Source of the DNA: Acanthaster planci
Lineage: Eukaryota; Echinodermata; Asteroidea; Valvatida; Acanthasteridae
Direction of reading: 5' to 3'
Assembly: GCF_001949145.1 (NCBI RefSeq)
Contig: NW_019091390.1
Coordinates: forward strand, 1,646,405-1,710,404
Length of the DNA: 64,000 bases
In this document: in pieces, positions 11,064 to 23,050 of the stretch
How the letters are laid out: every line of letters starts with the position of its first letter
How positions within the stretch are numbered: the stretch's first letter is position 1
Notes under the pieces: generated by a model
The model's input: only the letters and a program-made list of their open reading frames with translations
Database searches by the model: none
What the model was told of the DNA's origin: nothing
Made by a program: the position numbers and the translations under genes

Positions 11064-12380
11064 GGTTGTAATGGTATCTTTGAGAGTGTCAAATCCCCAC
11101 CTTCATAAATTACACAGTTTATACTCATAGACAGCAGGATAAGTAATGTCAAGTTTACTGGCAGACATTAGAAGAAACTCAAAGCCACAGTTCCACTTGG
11201 ATTCATAAGGATGGAGTCCCCCCCCAAAAAAAAGGCTCATAGAAGTAACTGCTTTGCCCATTTTGGATTTTGGCAACTTACTGTTTATTAGAAAGATACT
11301 GAGTTTTACTACACGATTCAGAATTGCTTTGTGAACACTTGGTCCCCCCTCCCCCGCAACGAGAAAAAGGCATGCATGCAGTCGGTACCCATGCGAAGAC
11401 TGTACATTCAAACCAATCGTGCTTGCTCCATGCCCTGCCCGCACAACAGTGTTTCCCACCAAAGGGGCATCGTTGCCCAGAGGTACATGAGCTGAAATTG
11501 ATTTTTACATGCTGTTGAGAGTGAATAATCATGCTGGTGTGCATTTCACTGAGCTGTGAAGCACACAGTAGCTGGAAACCAGTTAAAATCAGTACAATTT
11601 GCATGAATTTGGGGGGTTGGTTAACTTTTTTTACCAAATGTTAACCCAGGCATATCAAATTTCTCTATGCTGCAGTTTCCGAACATATGTTGGCAGAAAC
11701 CACTAATCCCAAAAAAAGGTGTTTTCTCACAAAACAGCTGTTGTTACCTCGAAATGTTCCCCAAAATTAGACAAGTGATTTATTTCCTTTTTGGATATGG
11801 TATGCGTGTTCCAACTCTCTTGTATTCAGCTTGTACCCCCCCTTCCCCTCAAGAAGATTGGCAATTTCTTTCGTTTTGGGTTTGCCTGTAAAGTTCTGTT
11901 GGCCAACCTTTTTTATGCACGCACTGGCGAGTCAAGTATTTTATGCAAGTTGTATGGCCTACCAAGGTCAGGAATGTACATTTACTTGAAGAAAACATGG
12001 TTGTATTAATTAGAAGATTGAGTGACTCGGCAAAAGTAGGGATGGTATTCCCAAAGATAACGTAATATAAATAATGTAAAAGATTATGTAAATATTGGTT
12101 GTAACACTGTACAGAGTATGCGTGTGTGTTTTAGGTACCGCTGTATATCTACATGTAGATACCACCCAGGACACACTGTCAAACTGTACATATAATTAGA
12201 CGTTTTCAGTTTTCTGAAAGCAAAATATAATCTTATATTATACCTCATAACATTGTTTGATAATTATTTTGCATTAATATTTAAGAATTATGTTCCTTGA
12301 ATAATTGGAGGACTTATTAGAAATAGTGTGAATAATTTAAAATAGAGCTTTCAAGTATTAAAAAAGCCCAAATTTGAAGT

Positions 12381-12386
12381 AATAAA
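12381..12386 (+). promoter_or_regulatory. AATAAA poly(A) signal candidate, distal
   Basis: Canonical hexamer in an AT-rich stretch, followed by a GT-rich element (TGTGGCATGTGTTTG) about 20 bases on, the usual layout of a cleavage signal. Confidence 0.35.
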
Positions 12387-12462
12387 AAAATCACTGTTCT
12401 GTGGCATGTGTTTGATATCATATACCTAGCCCCCACATAGGCTGGCTCATGGTATTCAAGTG

Positions 12463-12750
12463 GGGCCCAGTTTCATGAAGCTGCCTGAGAGAAATAGTTC
12501 TTAGGCCACATCCAAAGAACTTGGTTGTGGCTCGATATCATACACAAGTCTATGGTTGTGGCTGCAGCCACTTCTCATATAAGCCACAGCCAAATGATTC
12601 AGACATGGTCTTGGAAAGTTTGTCTGCTGAGCAATAACTGGGAACCAGTTACAAGAGGTGTACTTCGCATGACTTCTTTTATCTTGTAACCTGTTTTTGC
12701 TAAGCAGATATTTTCCCCACTCGGGGCTAAAAGCACCTTGAAATTGGGCC
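12463..12750. repeat. Degenerate GGGCCCA-ended foldback element
   Basis: Left end GGGCCCAGTTTCATGAAGCT pairs imperfectly with GCACCTTGAAATTGGGCC at the right end. Internal pairs TGCTGAGCA/TGCTAAGCA and GTTACAAG/CTTGTAAC are inverted. The end motif resembles the element at 10841-11063, so the two may be one family. Confidence 0.55.
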
Positions 12751-15700
12751 TAGGTTGGCTGGAAAGAAGTACAGGAAGGCCTCAAAATGAGGGATTTGAT
12801 ATTCGAATTCTCGTAGTCATTTATGCAGCCAATCATGCGACAGCAGTTTGTGGGACATAACTTAACATTGGTCATCAGTGCATGGTAACTAAAATGCTAT
12901 GAAGGATGTCATTGGTAGGAAATCAAGACAAGCTGTGCAGACAAACTTCTATGCATATAATCGCTCTTGGTTTTTTACATGTAAATTTGAATTTTGAAAG
13001 GTGTATTCTGGGGAGCTTGTGGCAGATTTTTGGTGTTTTTTTTGGTTTTTGGGGGGTGGGAGAACTTTGGCATTGCTTGAGTGTCAGAAGTATTTGAAAT
13101 TGAAATTCCAAACCAGTGTAAGAAACCTTTGTATTTGTCAAAACATATTGTTCAGATTTGCAATACTTTTGCCAATTGCACTTTGTTTTGAGATGGTCTC
13201 AGTCGGTAGAGAAAAGTTAGGAGCAACAATGTAAATTGTATCCTGAAGTTCAGATTTTCATCTTCACAGACTATTCTAGAGGCAGAAATAGTGTTAAGTA
13301 GGTTTTCAACAACGGTACACCATTGGTAAGAATATGTTGCATGCTTGCATATCTTTTCACAACACAATACAGTCCTCACCAAAAAAAAGAGAAAGTTGTT
13401 TCTTTAAAAATTCAAATAACATACAAGAACTTGCAAGGAAACGTAAAGAACAGTTGTCCTTGAATGTCCACAAATACAATTCCAAATGAGATGATTAAAA
13501 ACAGACGTGGGACCCAAATTGTCACTGTAGGCTGCCAGTTTTTAAGTTAACATCATTGGACAAGATTTTTACAGCTAGACAGCACTGCTATGCACTGCAT
13601 ACATCAGTATACTGGGCAAACCTCAGTATTTAAAATTAAGGTTAAAATCTTATTTTGTCTCATTTTCGATAGTATTTTTGTCTCTAAAATCTGCGATTTA
13701 GATTGCATACGGCACAATCACTACCTGAAGTCATAATTGCCTCCTGCTACCCATTTGTCATGTGAAAATGGTTCATGCACAGAGTATTATCAAAACAATC
13801 AAGATGGAAACCCTGCTCGCGTTGCCATTGGTTCGCAATCGCAGTTTGAAAAAGGCGATTTCACTCAGGGCACTACTTTAAAAACTACTTCAGATTTATG
13901 CAGCTATTTCTTATTGACAGCCAAAATCACATCTTATACCTTCCCATCCCCATTCATCAGACAGTATACCCAAATTAAATTCATGAGTCTTCGGTTTTTG
14001 AGGGCAAGTGGGTAAGGTTTGTTCTTGTCCTACCTGCACTCTCCCATGTCTATTGGGTTTTCCCCCTTTTAAAACGGACATTTAATGCGTGAAATAATGT
14101 TGTAATATTTTACCCTGTTTCCTGATTTTGCCAATGGTGTATTGATGCTGAAAACTGAGTTTTGTCACCGTCTCAAAGAATGAATTGATGCACAGAAATG
14201 AATTTAAAAAAAAAAACTCCGAGAATAAATGAGTCCATCACAAAAACGTCACTGTGTCTCCTGTAATTATTTTTGGCGTCCTGAAAGAGAGATGAACACA
14301 TCTGCCCTCCCCCGACACACACACACACCCAAACCGGCATGACAGGTGGGAATAGTATGCCTTGTCAACTTGCTCAGAGGGGCATTTACAAGTATCCGAG
14401 TACAACTTTAATAGGTGGAAATGTCAATGTTCACATCAAGAATACAGCTTCTTGATACCTGTTTCAGATATGTATGATCAGAATCTTTCTTCAAGCAACA
14501 GGGTGTTTTTTTTCCCTGGATGGGTTTCTTTTATTTCCTATTAGAACTCGTACTAACAGAATAAACACAAAAATGATATAAAACTGAATTGCTAAAACGA
14601 GAATTAACCGAATCACTTCAAAGTGCATCTTGTACAAACCTTAACAGGATTTGACGAAAGTCATTACTAGAAACTTGTGTATATTACACGTAAGTGCAGC
14701 CTCTTGACATGTTAACACTGCACCATTTCCCTGTGGGTTATTCTTACTAACTTCAGATGATCATAAGCCTCATTCTGAATGTGTGTAGACAAAAATCCCT
14801 TTACATGTTAACTGTATTGACTAGTTGACACCACCAAGTTGGGCAGCTATTCAGAGGCTCAACCTGGCCTTGCAATTTTAAAGCATGACTTGCCCTCACT
14901 TCACTGGAAAACAAGTACCTTAAAATTTCGAAAGCCAGTTTTCACAGTGAAACACGAATTTCCTGCAAAATCTGTCAAAGTTGAAAGTGTCCAACTTCAG
15001 GGGATTTGCGAACTGTAAATTTGGATCTAATTTTTTTCTCTCTCTCAGAGATGTACACGTAGCTGCTGGAGCCAACCTACCATTAGATGATTTCTTATTC
15101 TAAAACTACGGCCATGACTGCACATTTAAACATATTCTAAATGGCTGAACAAACTATTACCACTGTCAGACAATGGAAATTGTAAAACAAAATTATGCTG
15201 AGTAAACTCAAAACCATCTTGGATATATTGCATTAAAGCTGGCAAGATTTTGAATGCACAGAGAAGTGCTCATGCTGGTAAAATAAATCACAATGTATAC
15301 CGTACGAGTAAACCAATCTGAGTAATACTGCAGAGAATAATGAAACTGAATTGATATATTGCAAATTAAACTCTTTAAAACAAACATCCTTGTCAGGATC
15401 TGTACAAGCTCTACAATATTAACTCATTCAAACATGGAAATGTAATTTGCCCTTGAGTACTGAGGGAGTCTTTCAAGCTCCATTGTACGGATGATTTGGG
15501 GTCAAATTTTGACCCAATCTATTGCAGCCAGCAGGTGAAATCTGTACTTTTGACACTTAATTCACTTTAAAATTGCAGCAAATGGTTAAGATTGAAACAC
15601 TGTGCAAAAGGAGTGTTTAGACACTGAACATCTACCTTAAATTCATCCAAAACATATTGGCCAAGCTAAAAGTAAACCAGTGAATTGTTGAAAATGGCAA

Positions 15701-17391
15701 GGAATCTGTTGCAAAGTGCTGGTACAACAACCAAACCATCTGAACTATGCATATACAGCAACAATAAGATACAATACAACAGTCAACAAGAAATTTACAA
15801 ACTAAAGAATGTGCAAAACTGCTCTTGTATATGAATACTTTTTTTCTAATACAGTACTTATATATAAAGGCAAGACAACAGGAGTACACTTAACTCGAAC
15901 GTTTGTGAAAATAGCAATCAGCATTATTTGTCAGTTTCCCACTCTGAGGTGACAAGCTCTGCCAATTTGGAACCCAGTTTGCATTGCACTAAAATGTACT
16001 TGGCATATTCCGTACCAGAGGGGGGTGTCTTTCAAAAAGGTGAAGCTCACTTCTGGAAATAAGGCATGGCAAAGGTTTAACATCGGAAACTAAAATTATT
16101 TGCCTATTATATTGCATTAATTCTTGTCCAAAGGTGAGAGACTGAGCGCAAGTACCCCTTCAATGGGGAGAGACTAAGGCAGACAATTTGTACACTGCCG
16201 CTTGTCAGACAAGTTGAAAAATGCCTTGGGTTTGTACACATTCAAACGAAATGTGGTCTCTTGCATAACGGCCTTTGTGTGACAGCCACAAACTGCCGTG
16301 TACATGAGTTGTCCTTATGCAGAATCCACAATTGCTCAGATGATCTTTAATGACCCCACAGACTGCGTGGGACTCTGGCAATTATTACAAACATTGGGAT
16401 ACTTAGTCATCTGAATATGTTTTCTCTTATGACAAAAATTACCTTTACGAAAAAAATTATCTTTATTTTTCTTTTTGGTTAGTTTGCAGTGTCAACTCTT
16501 TATATGGACTTTGTTCATGAACAAGAGAGGGCACTCTGCTACCTGGCAACAACGGCCGTCCTTCCCTCGTGGCCAACAACACAGTGCAGTTTTTCATGCA
16601 CGTGCAGTCAGGAGACCAAACGATCTGAATGTGCACAAACCCACAGGGACTCTGCTTGGGTGATGGGTGCATTGCAGCCATAGCATCTGCATGTCAGCTC
16701 AGCCTCTCTCATTTTCACCACCAAGGGGGGTGCTTCCAAACAGAGCTCATATCCAACCTCACCTCTGCACTGTAGCATTGGATGCACCGCATATTATAGT
16801 CAATGCATCATCAGCCTACTGAATGCACATTATACCGTACAACTTTTTCGTCTTAAAAACTTCACAAGGTTCGTTGCTGTCATGGAAGTGTGACAACAGT
16901 AGTATTGCAAGAAAAAAAACCTTAACAATCTCAACAATTTAAGCATGAAAAACGTATTGCCCGATTTTGTAATGAATATTGTTTTGTCCATCAATAAACG
17001 ACTGGGTTCCTAAAAAGAGCTTTTAATTACCTTTTACAGCACCCTTTTTGGTAGTTTAGTTGGTTCCTGAGTTGCACAAATCTTTGTATCAATCACAGAG
17101 TGTGGTATACTGAAATGTGTACACTGTAAAAACAATAGTCTTTTCCCTGCATGAATGCACAGTGCCAACGAATCCAGTTTTAAGGCTGAAGAACTACTTT
17201 GGAAATGTGCATTTCCAGCTGACGCTTCATCTCTTGACCAAGAAACCATATTTAGCCCTTCAATGTTCCAACCAGAATTTAAAAAGAGCCTCCAAATTCA
17301 CAGGACTTGACATTTGTCCAGTCGAAAAGAGGAGTAGAAAAGGCATCCACGTTTAGATTCAGCCATCTGACTGCGGTGGCGGGTTTCAGCT
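12751..17391. other. Intergenic stretch and probable 3' UTR of the dynein light-chain gene
   Basis: No coding exon supported. Holds a short CA tract near 14,322-14,338 and AT-rich unique sequence. The part nearest 17,391 is presumably 3' UTR of the minus-strand gene. Confidence 0.45.
16462..16467 (-). promoter_or_regulatory. AATAAA poly(A) signal candidate (minus strand)
   Basis: TTTATT on the + strand reads AATAAA on the minus strand, about 925 bases after the stop codon of the Tctex1-domain gene. Confidence 0.3.
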
Positions 17392-17550
17392 CTACTCGTA
17401 GTAGACTGCGTACACGGTGGCTGTGGCATAGATGTGTTGGTTCTCGTAGGAAGCACAGGCAAAATTGTCCCTGTTGGCATCCCACAGGCAGCGACTGCCC
17501 AGCCTCACGTCCTGGTCCCGCTTCTCGCCGATGTTGACGATGCAGACCAG
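17392..17550 (-). CDS. Dynein light chain exon 3
   Basis: LVCIVNIGEKRDQDVRLGSR, then CLWD and the strand segment ending VYAVYYE and TAG: the beta-sheet half of the Tctex1 fold that forms the dimer. Confidence 0.9.
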   Translation of the reverse strand: MVCIVNIGEKRDQDVRLGSRCLWDANRDNFACASYENQHIYATATVYAVYYE

Positions 17551-19243
17551 CTGACACAGCACCAATTCAAAAACAGAAAGACAAAAGTTGCAATGAAAGT
17601 TCAATGATAAATAATAATAACTGGATTTAATTACTGCCAAATTGCCAGGAGATTCGGGTTTACACTCATTTTATTTTTAATCTCCAGGAGAAAAGTTTTA
17701 AAAGTTAGGTATGCTCGGACTTTGTTTTGTGGAACTGTTGGAGAGTGAATGCCAGCAGCTAAAGACAGGTGAACACTTACCCCTAAACCTGCCCATAAAC
17801 AAACTCAACAGAAAGTTGGGAGGATATTGCCAGCCTGAGACAGACAGCCCAGCTGTGTTCATACTTCACAGTGGGACTTGGTGCCTGTTTGAAAGCTGCA
17901 AGTATTGTACAGTAGGGATTGATTCACTTGGAAGTTAGAGTGCTAACACTTTACAATGGGACCTAACGTGACTTGAGAGTTTGAACTGCCGGTTACCCTT
18001 TCAGAAGAGGATTTTGAAGGTTCCTTCTGAAAATGCCTCGACAGGAGAGGCTAGTCATATTGGTCACTGCGAGATGCTACTTTCTATCACCAGTCAAGCT
18101 TGACTTTGAGTCTTCACTCTTAAACCAACACAAGGCCCTGTCAAAATTACGTGGCTTGGTCCAGGAATAGCACTCAGGCCTGTGGAAGTTGGTCCAAGAA
18201 TAGTACTTAGGCCTGTGGAAGTTAGTCCAGGAATAGTACTCAGGCCTGTGGAAGTTGGTCCAGGAATAACATTCAGGCGTGTGGAAGTTGGTCCAGACAT
18301 AGCACTCGGGCCTGTGGAAGTTGGTCCAGGAATAGCACTTGGGCCAGTGGAAGTTGGTCCAGGAATAGTACTCAGGCCTGTGGAAGTTGGTCCAGGAATA
18401 GCACTCGGGCCTGTGGAAGTTAGTCCAGGAATAGCACTCAGGCCTGTGGAAGTTATTCCCTAGCAGCTGTAGCATCCCACCTTACCTTGAATCGTTGGTA
18501 GTCCAGTGCCCTGACTCTCAGCTTGACTTCCTGGGCGATGCTCTTGCACTGCGTGCTGCAGGAGACGGGCTCGTAGGTCATGTTGGCCAGTTCTTTCTCC
18601 AGCGTGTCGCATAGTATCTGCTTCACCCTCTCGGGAACAAACCTGCACTCAACGAGTTCAGGAATTTGTACCAAAAGAACCTGCACATCATTTGTACGTA
18701 AATATCTGCATGATATCCTAAATCAACAGAGGGAAATTTCATCCTTGTTTTCCCTGTTTTTTTTTAATGCTAGATTCATTTGGCAATATTTTCATTGATA
18801 TATGCTGCAATGAGCCAATTCAAAATTAATTGGATTAAAATTTTTTTCCTCTTTTGCGACTCAAATGAATGAAATGCTTTGAGATTTTTCCCCATGTATA
18901 CCCCATTCATAGCACACACTGCTTGTCATTTCTATCAACCATTGTTGCTTTCTAAACCAGTAATTTCATTAACGTTTGCTAGAAAGTATGCCAGACCAGG
19001 GTCTCACCTCTTGGGCGGCTCCATCCGGTAGCTGTTCTCGTACTCCACCTTCTGCCTCGGGGCAAACTCCTCCTCCTCATCATCGTGCACGGGGGCCACA
19101 GCCAGGGAGACGCAGCTCTTGGAGCCCGTGTTGTGGGGCCGAGGGGCCATGTCAAAGAGGCTGGAGCGAGCCAGCCCGGCCTGCGCCTCCTGGGCTATCT
19201 TGGTGGCCATCTGAGCTGATGCACTCTCAACTTTTGCAGTCAT
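17392..19243 (-). CDS. Tctex1-domain dynein light chain (DYNLT4/DYNLT5, TCTEX1D-like)
   Basis: Three exons on the minus strand, 19243-19008, 18642-18486 and 17550-17392, encode 183 residues plus TAG; all junctions are GT-AG and in phase. Residues 1-75 are polar with an acidic DDEEEEF stretch; the Tctex1 fold runs from about residue 76 (YRMEPPKRFVPERV) to the end (SRCLWDANRDNF...TVYAVYYE). Length matches human DYNLT5 (about 179). Such proteins bind dynein intermediate chains and act in cytoplasmic or axonemal dynein. FVPERV and LRVRAL resemble DYNLT4; the C-terminus resembles DYNLT5. The first ATG in the 5' exon is taken as the start; an acceptor just before it (19250-19251) implies a further 5' exon that is probably non-coding. 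Tail-to-tail with PDE4. Confidence 0.9.
18155..18456. repeat. 33-bp minisatellite, about nine copies
   Basis: Unit AGGCCTGTGGAAGTTGGTCC followed by AGGAATAGCACTC, repeated head to tail with a few substitutions per copy, inside the last intron of the dynein light-chain gene. The unit is a multiple of three, so open frames exist on both strands; these are not genes. Confidence 0.95.
18486..18642 (-). CDS. Dynein light chain exon 2
   Basis: FVPERVKQILCDTLEKELAN to DYQRFK: the helical first half of the Tctex1 domain. One base completes the split Arg codon; ends phase 0, donor GTAAGG. Confidence 0.9.
19008..19243 (-). CDS. Dynein light chain exon 1 (coding)
   Basis: Starts MTAKVESASAQMATKIAQEA and ends MEPPK plus two bases; donor GTGAGA. 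The N-terminal region is low-complexity and acidic, the variable part of the family. Confidence 0.82.
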
Positions 19244-19249
19244 TGCCGT

Positions 19250-22200
19250 CTAAAAGCAAAACCAAACAGAAAATTAACTACCATAGATGCAATTCTGCTA
19301 AACTATTCTGGCCAAAGTGTTGGTTCTGTTGAGACTAATGTGTTTTAGGTGTGTTGTACCTACTTCACTGTTTGAACATGTTTTAAAGGGAGCAGTACAT
19401 GTACATGTCATTCTTTGTTTGATATGTAAGTCCTTAAAAGGCCAAAAAGTTGTCTCAGTAATGACAATCCTCCAAAATTCTCCAGGTCCTCCTGATGGAT
19501 TTTGAAGGATCCAGGAGGGTAAGGGTTTATCTCGTTGACAAACTAACACAGAGAACATACATGCTTCTGACACATTGATTAAAAGAAATTCCCTGAATAC
19601 TTACATTTGATTTATCTCCATAAAAAATATAATCAGGTACATGAATTGTACAGATGTAATTCAGACTCAATCCTGCACAACCATTACCACCTCTGAAGAA
19701 CAGTCCTTCTGACAGCAAGTCCAAATGTAGAAATCATGCACCACTCTGCCCTGACAAAGTCTTCGCCTGCATCTCATTTACTTGTTGACTTTTGGGCCAT
19801 GCAAGCACAAAACATTGTTCCTTCCTTGTAACCTTTGAATAATTTTGGAGAGTCATCAATGCACTATGAATTAATTAACGGTTGTACAGAAACACCCTAG
19901 CGTGAGGTACCATTGACAAGACCCTCATTCAACAACCACATATGTGCAAAATCTGACTGGGAGTCTTAATCTCTTCGTGTTTGTCAGGCATATTATGCAG
20001 TACTAAGATGACCAGACAGTTGGCAAAATTTTTAACTCAAACTTGTCAAAGCAAAAAAAAAAAAAAAAAACCCAGCCAGCAGAAGCCCTTTGTAAGGTGA
20101 ATTAAATTTTCACCAGTAGGCCTATATTTTCATACAACAAAAAGGGTAGGCAAGTCATATCTACAACTGGTGCACTTTGCCCATCAAACTCCATCGCAAA
20201 AGTTACAAGCTGATACATTCTAAAAAGCGTGCAAAACACTGTACAGTTACTAGTGAAAGTCATTTTCTCAAGTGACATCTTCACCGTGTGTAGGACTGTC
20301 GCCCATTATATACCAAAATTATGAATAGACTGAACACTGTTGAAATGAACATTTTTGGACACATTGATTACAAAATGTTGAATGGAACCCAATTTTATTG
20401 CCGCGCTTTCAGAGAGAAAAAGCAAATGATGACAGTCCACAGCGGCTGCAGACACCTGCATATCTAATGATGAAGGACAGTGTAACATAATTAAAACTTA
20501 ATTGGAAAAACAAGTGTGACAAGGTAGATTACACAATCTGCCACAGCCCACACTTTGTGTTTAACTTCATCTTGAATCTCAATTGATTCACTTTAATTAA
20601 AATGTGCAGCAGCATGATGTACTGTTAGGCAAACAATCATCTGCCACTGATACCGTTGTTTATTCAGTGGAGCTGAATCAGTAATTTAGAAAATAAGAAA
20701 ACAAGCTAGCCCTTTGTATCTTGCAAAAATCAAGTAGGGCCTATGAAGACGTTCTGCTCTGTGGTGAAGTGACTGTAGTTTTTCTTTATAATGCCCCCCT
20801 CCCAGAATAAAAGATGGATCTAGTTTTAAAGGGCACCTCTAAGGAAAACACGGTTTCTCTGATTCTATCTCATCAAATCGAACGCAGTGTCATTTGTCTT
20901 CAGAACTCAACTATCACGAGCTTAAAATAGGCCGTCAGCTGAACCCCTAAATTCTTCCGTTTCAATCCAGCAATGGCGGGAACAGATTTTCTGAACTGAA
21001 TCGAGTACATAAATAACCAGAGATGACAAACGTAAAAGTTGTCTACGTTATCCTGCAGTTTTTTATAATTCGGGTGGAAAAACAAACCAGTTTGCCGTCG
21101 GGGAAGCTCTATGCGTTTTTTTTTTTCTGTTCATGCCAGGATGCGAATTCTGAATGTAGATTGCATCATTTAGAGAAAACAAATGGAACCCTCGCCCTGT
21201 GTTTGCAGTGGATAAACCCTTGTGCATGCCAAACAATGGCTACATGTATTCTACGAACACAGGGCAACAACTCCCCTTGTTTTCTCTGTTTTCTTTGAAT
21301 GACGCAATCTACATTCAGAATGCGCATCTTGGCATGAACAAAAAAAAAAGCCCTTTTTCGCTTGTTATAGATGAGCTCTGAGGACAAATGACACTGCATT
21401 CGATTTGCATGCTTCCATATTTATTTGAAAAGATAAAATCACAGAAAACATGTTTTTAACAATTACTTATTTGTGTAGCAGGCATATTCAATTCAGTAGG
21501 ATAGTTTGAAAGACAAGCTACTTGTAGACAAGTGGTGGTAGGTCAGGAACCAAATTCTATCTAGTGTTTGGACTTTGCAAGGATAAGGTAAAGTTTTCTG
21601 TTACCATGGTACCAGACTGACACTTTAGCAACCTTTTTTTGGGCGGTACAATTGGGAAATGAACCTCGCTGAAGTTGCTAAATAAAAAGTAGGCCTCATT
21701 ATACATGAAATATATTGTAATTTAAGATACGGCTAAGGGCCAACATATTTATATCTACATGTATGTAGCCTGTAGCAGGCCTAGACCATGTACCATGATG
21801 TGATGTGGGGCCAAGTGGGTATGCCACGGCATGGCAGGAACCCCCAGCCAGGGTATAAATTTTAAAGAAGCCAAAAAGAGATCTTTGACTTATGCTGCCA
21901 TGACAGCAAGCTTGACATTCCATTTGTGCTCAGTTTAACATCTGGCCAACATCATAAAACTTCCAAGATATTTATTTTAACAATTTGGCAGACCATAGTC
22001 TAGAGGTAGTGATTAGACCTCGTAGGCCTATGTGATCAGTAATGATGATGCATGGTGCTATTCACGTTGTTGTTCACGTACGTTATTGTTCACAACAATG
22101 CAACGGTTCATTGAGCCCATTCAATCGTCATCCATTGTGTGAGGATTAGTCTGGAGTCTAACGACGTAGGCGTAACCTTATGAACTTAAGGACTGTCAAT

Positions 22201-23050
22201 TATCTGGGGCCTCTTCTTCCTACCGTATGCTTTATCAGCTACCTTGAACCCCCGCCAGGAACTTTCTTCTCGTCACCAGTAGAAAATATCAGCAGAGAGC
22301 CGCGTCATCCATCTTCGTCGTGACTTTTGTTATACATCTCAAGAGGGCGCTAATTACATTTCAGATAGCCTACTGGTTTTATTGAGTTTGGCTTAACCCC
22401 CCCCAAAAAAAATTCGTTACCGGCACCGCGCTTGATGGGTATATAAAACGTTATGTCACCAAAAGATACCAGAAAGAAGTACGACCATGTAGTTCTAAAT
22501 GTACTTTGTTCACTCTCTTCCTTAGGCTATCAAAACAGTGTTGAAAGCTCGCCAGACATAAATGAATTCGAATGCACTACCCCTTCATCACCTCTTTCTA
22601 GAAAGCGCCCCTCGATACGTCCACCATCCTCTGCCCAGTTGTTTGATCAAACTCTCCTTTCACACCCCTTTGTTCTAATTCCCCTTTCGCCACGCCTCCT
22701 TTTCATGTCCTCTTTAAGTCTAGTCGCAAGTCCTTTCATAAAACCAGCAATGCCACCTTCCCAACTGTCACTACCGGATGATTTGTGATGCTGTGGACTT
22801 GGTATGGACTCGGCTATATCTCGAACACTGCCACTTGAGCTGTGAGGTTTTTGTTCCGATTTTTTTTTCTTAATTTTTACATAATGGTATTTAAGAAACA
22901 TTTTCTGCCCGCGCGGGCCTATTCTAAACAGGAAAATGCCATTATATTGTTTCAATGTCAAAAATAGAATTGACGGCGACTTTTCAACAGGACACTGCAT
23001 GGTACGGAACTTTTCGCAACTGCAAGGACAGGATTTTCCGGTGAGAAGNT
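19250..23050. other. Head-to-head intergenic region between the dynein light chain and LRP-like genes
   Basis: Must hold the 5' ends and promoters of both genes. No TATA box or coding exon is convincing. Contains an A-rich run near 20,050 and the foldback element at 20,843-21,453. Confidence 0.5.
20843..21453. repeat. Long foldback (inverted-repeat) element
   Basis: Outer arms 20843-20919 and 21365-21453 pair (shared GCAGTGTCATTTGTC), with a 19-base insertion in the right arm. Inner arms 21115-21220 and 21250-21350 pair almost throughout (shared TTCTGAATGTAGATTGC), down to a loop of about 30 bases. About 195 bases between outer and inner arm exist only on the left. No transposase ORF, so a non-autonomous element. 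Confidence 0.85.

Larger units (their letters stand above)
9148..12400 (+). other. Probable PDE4 3' UTR and downstream flank
   Basis: Follows the PDE4 stop directly. No ORF with coding character is present. AT-rich sequence with several AATAAA hexamers on the + strand suggests a long 3' UTR with alternative ends. The actual cleavage site cannot be told from sequence. Confidence 0.5.

Noticed and set aside
18077-18475. ORFs rich in FHRPECYSW or VEVGPGIAL repeats
   Set aside because: Products of the 33-bp minisatellite inside an intron; the real exons on either side splice in phase without it.
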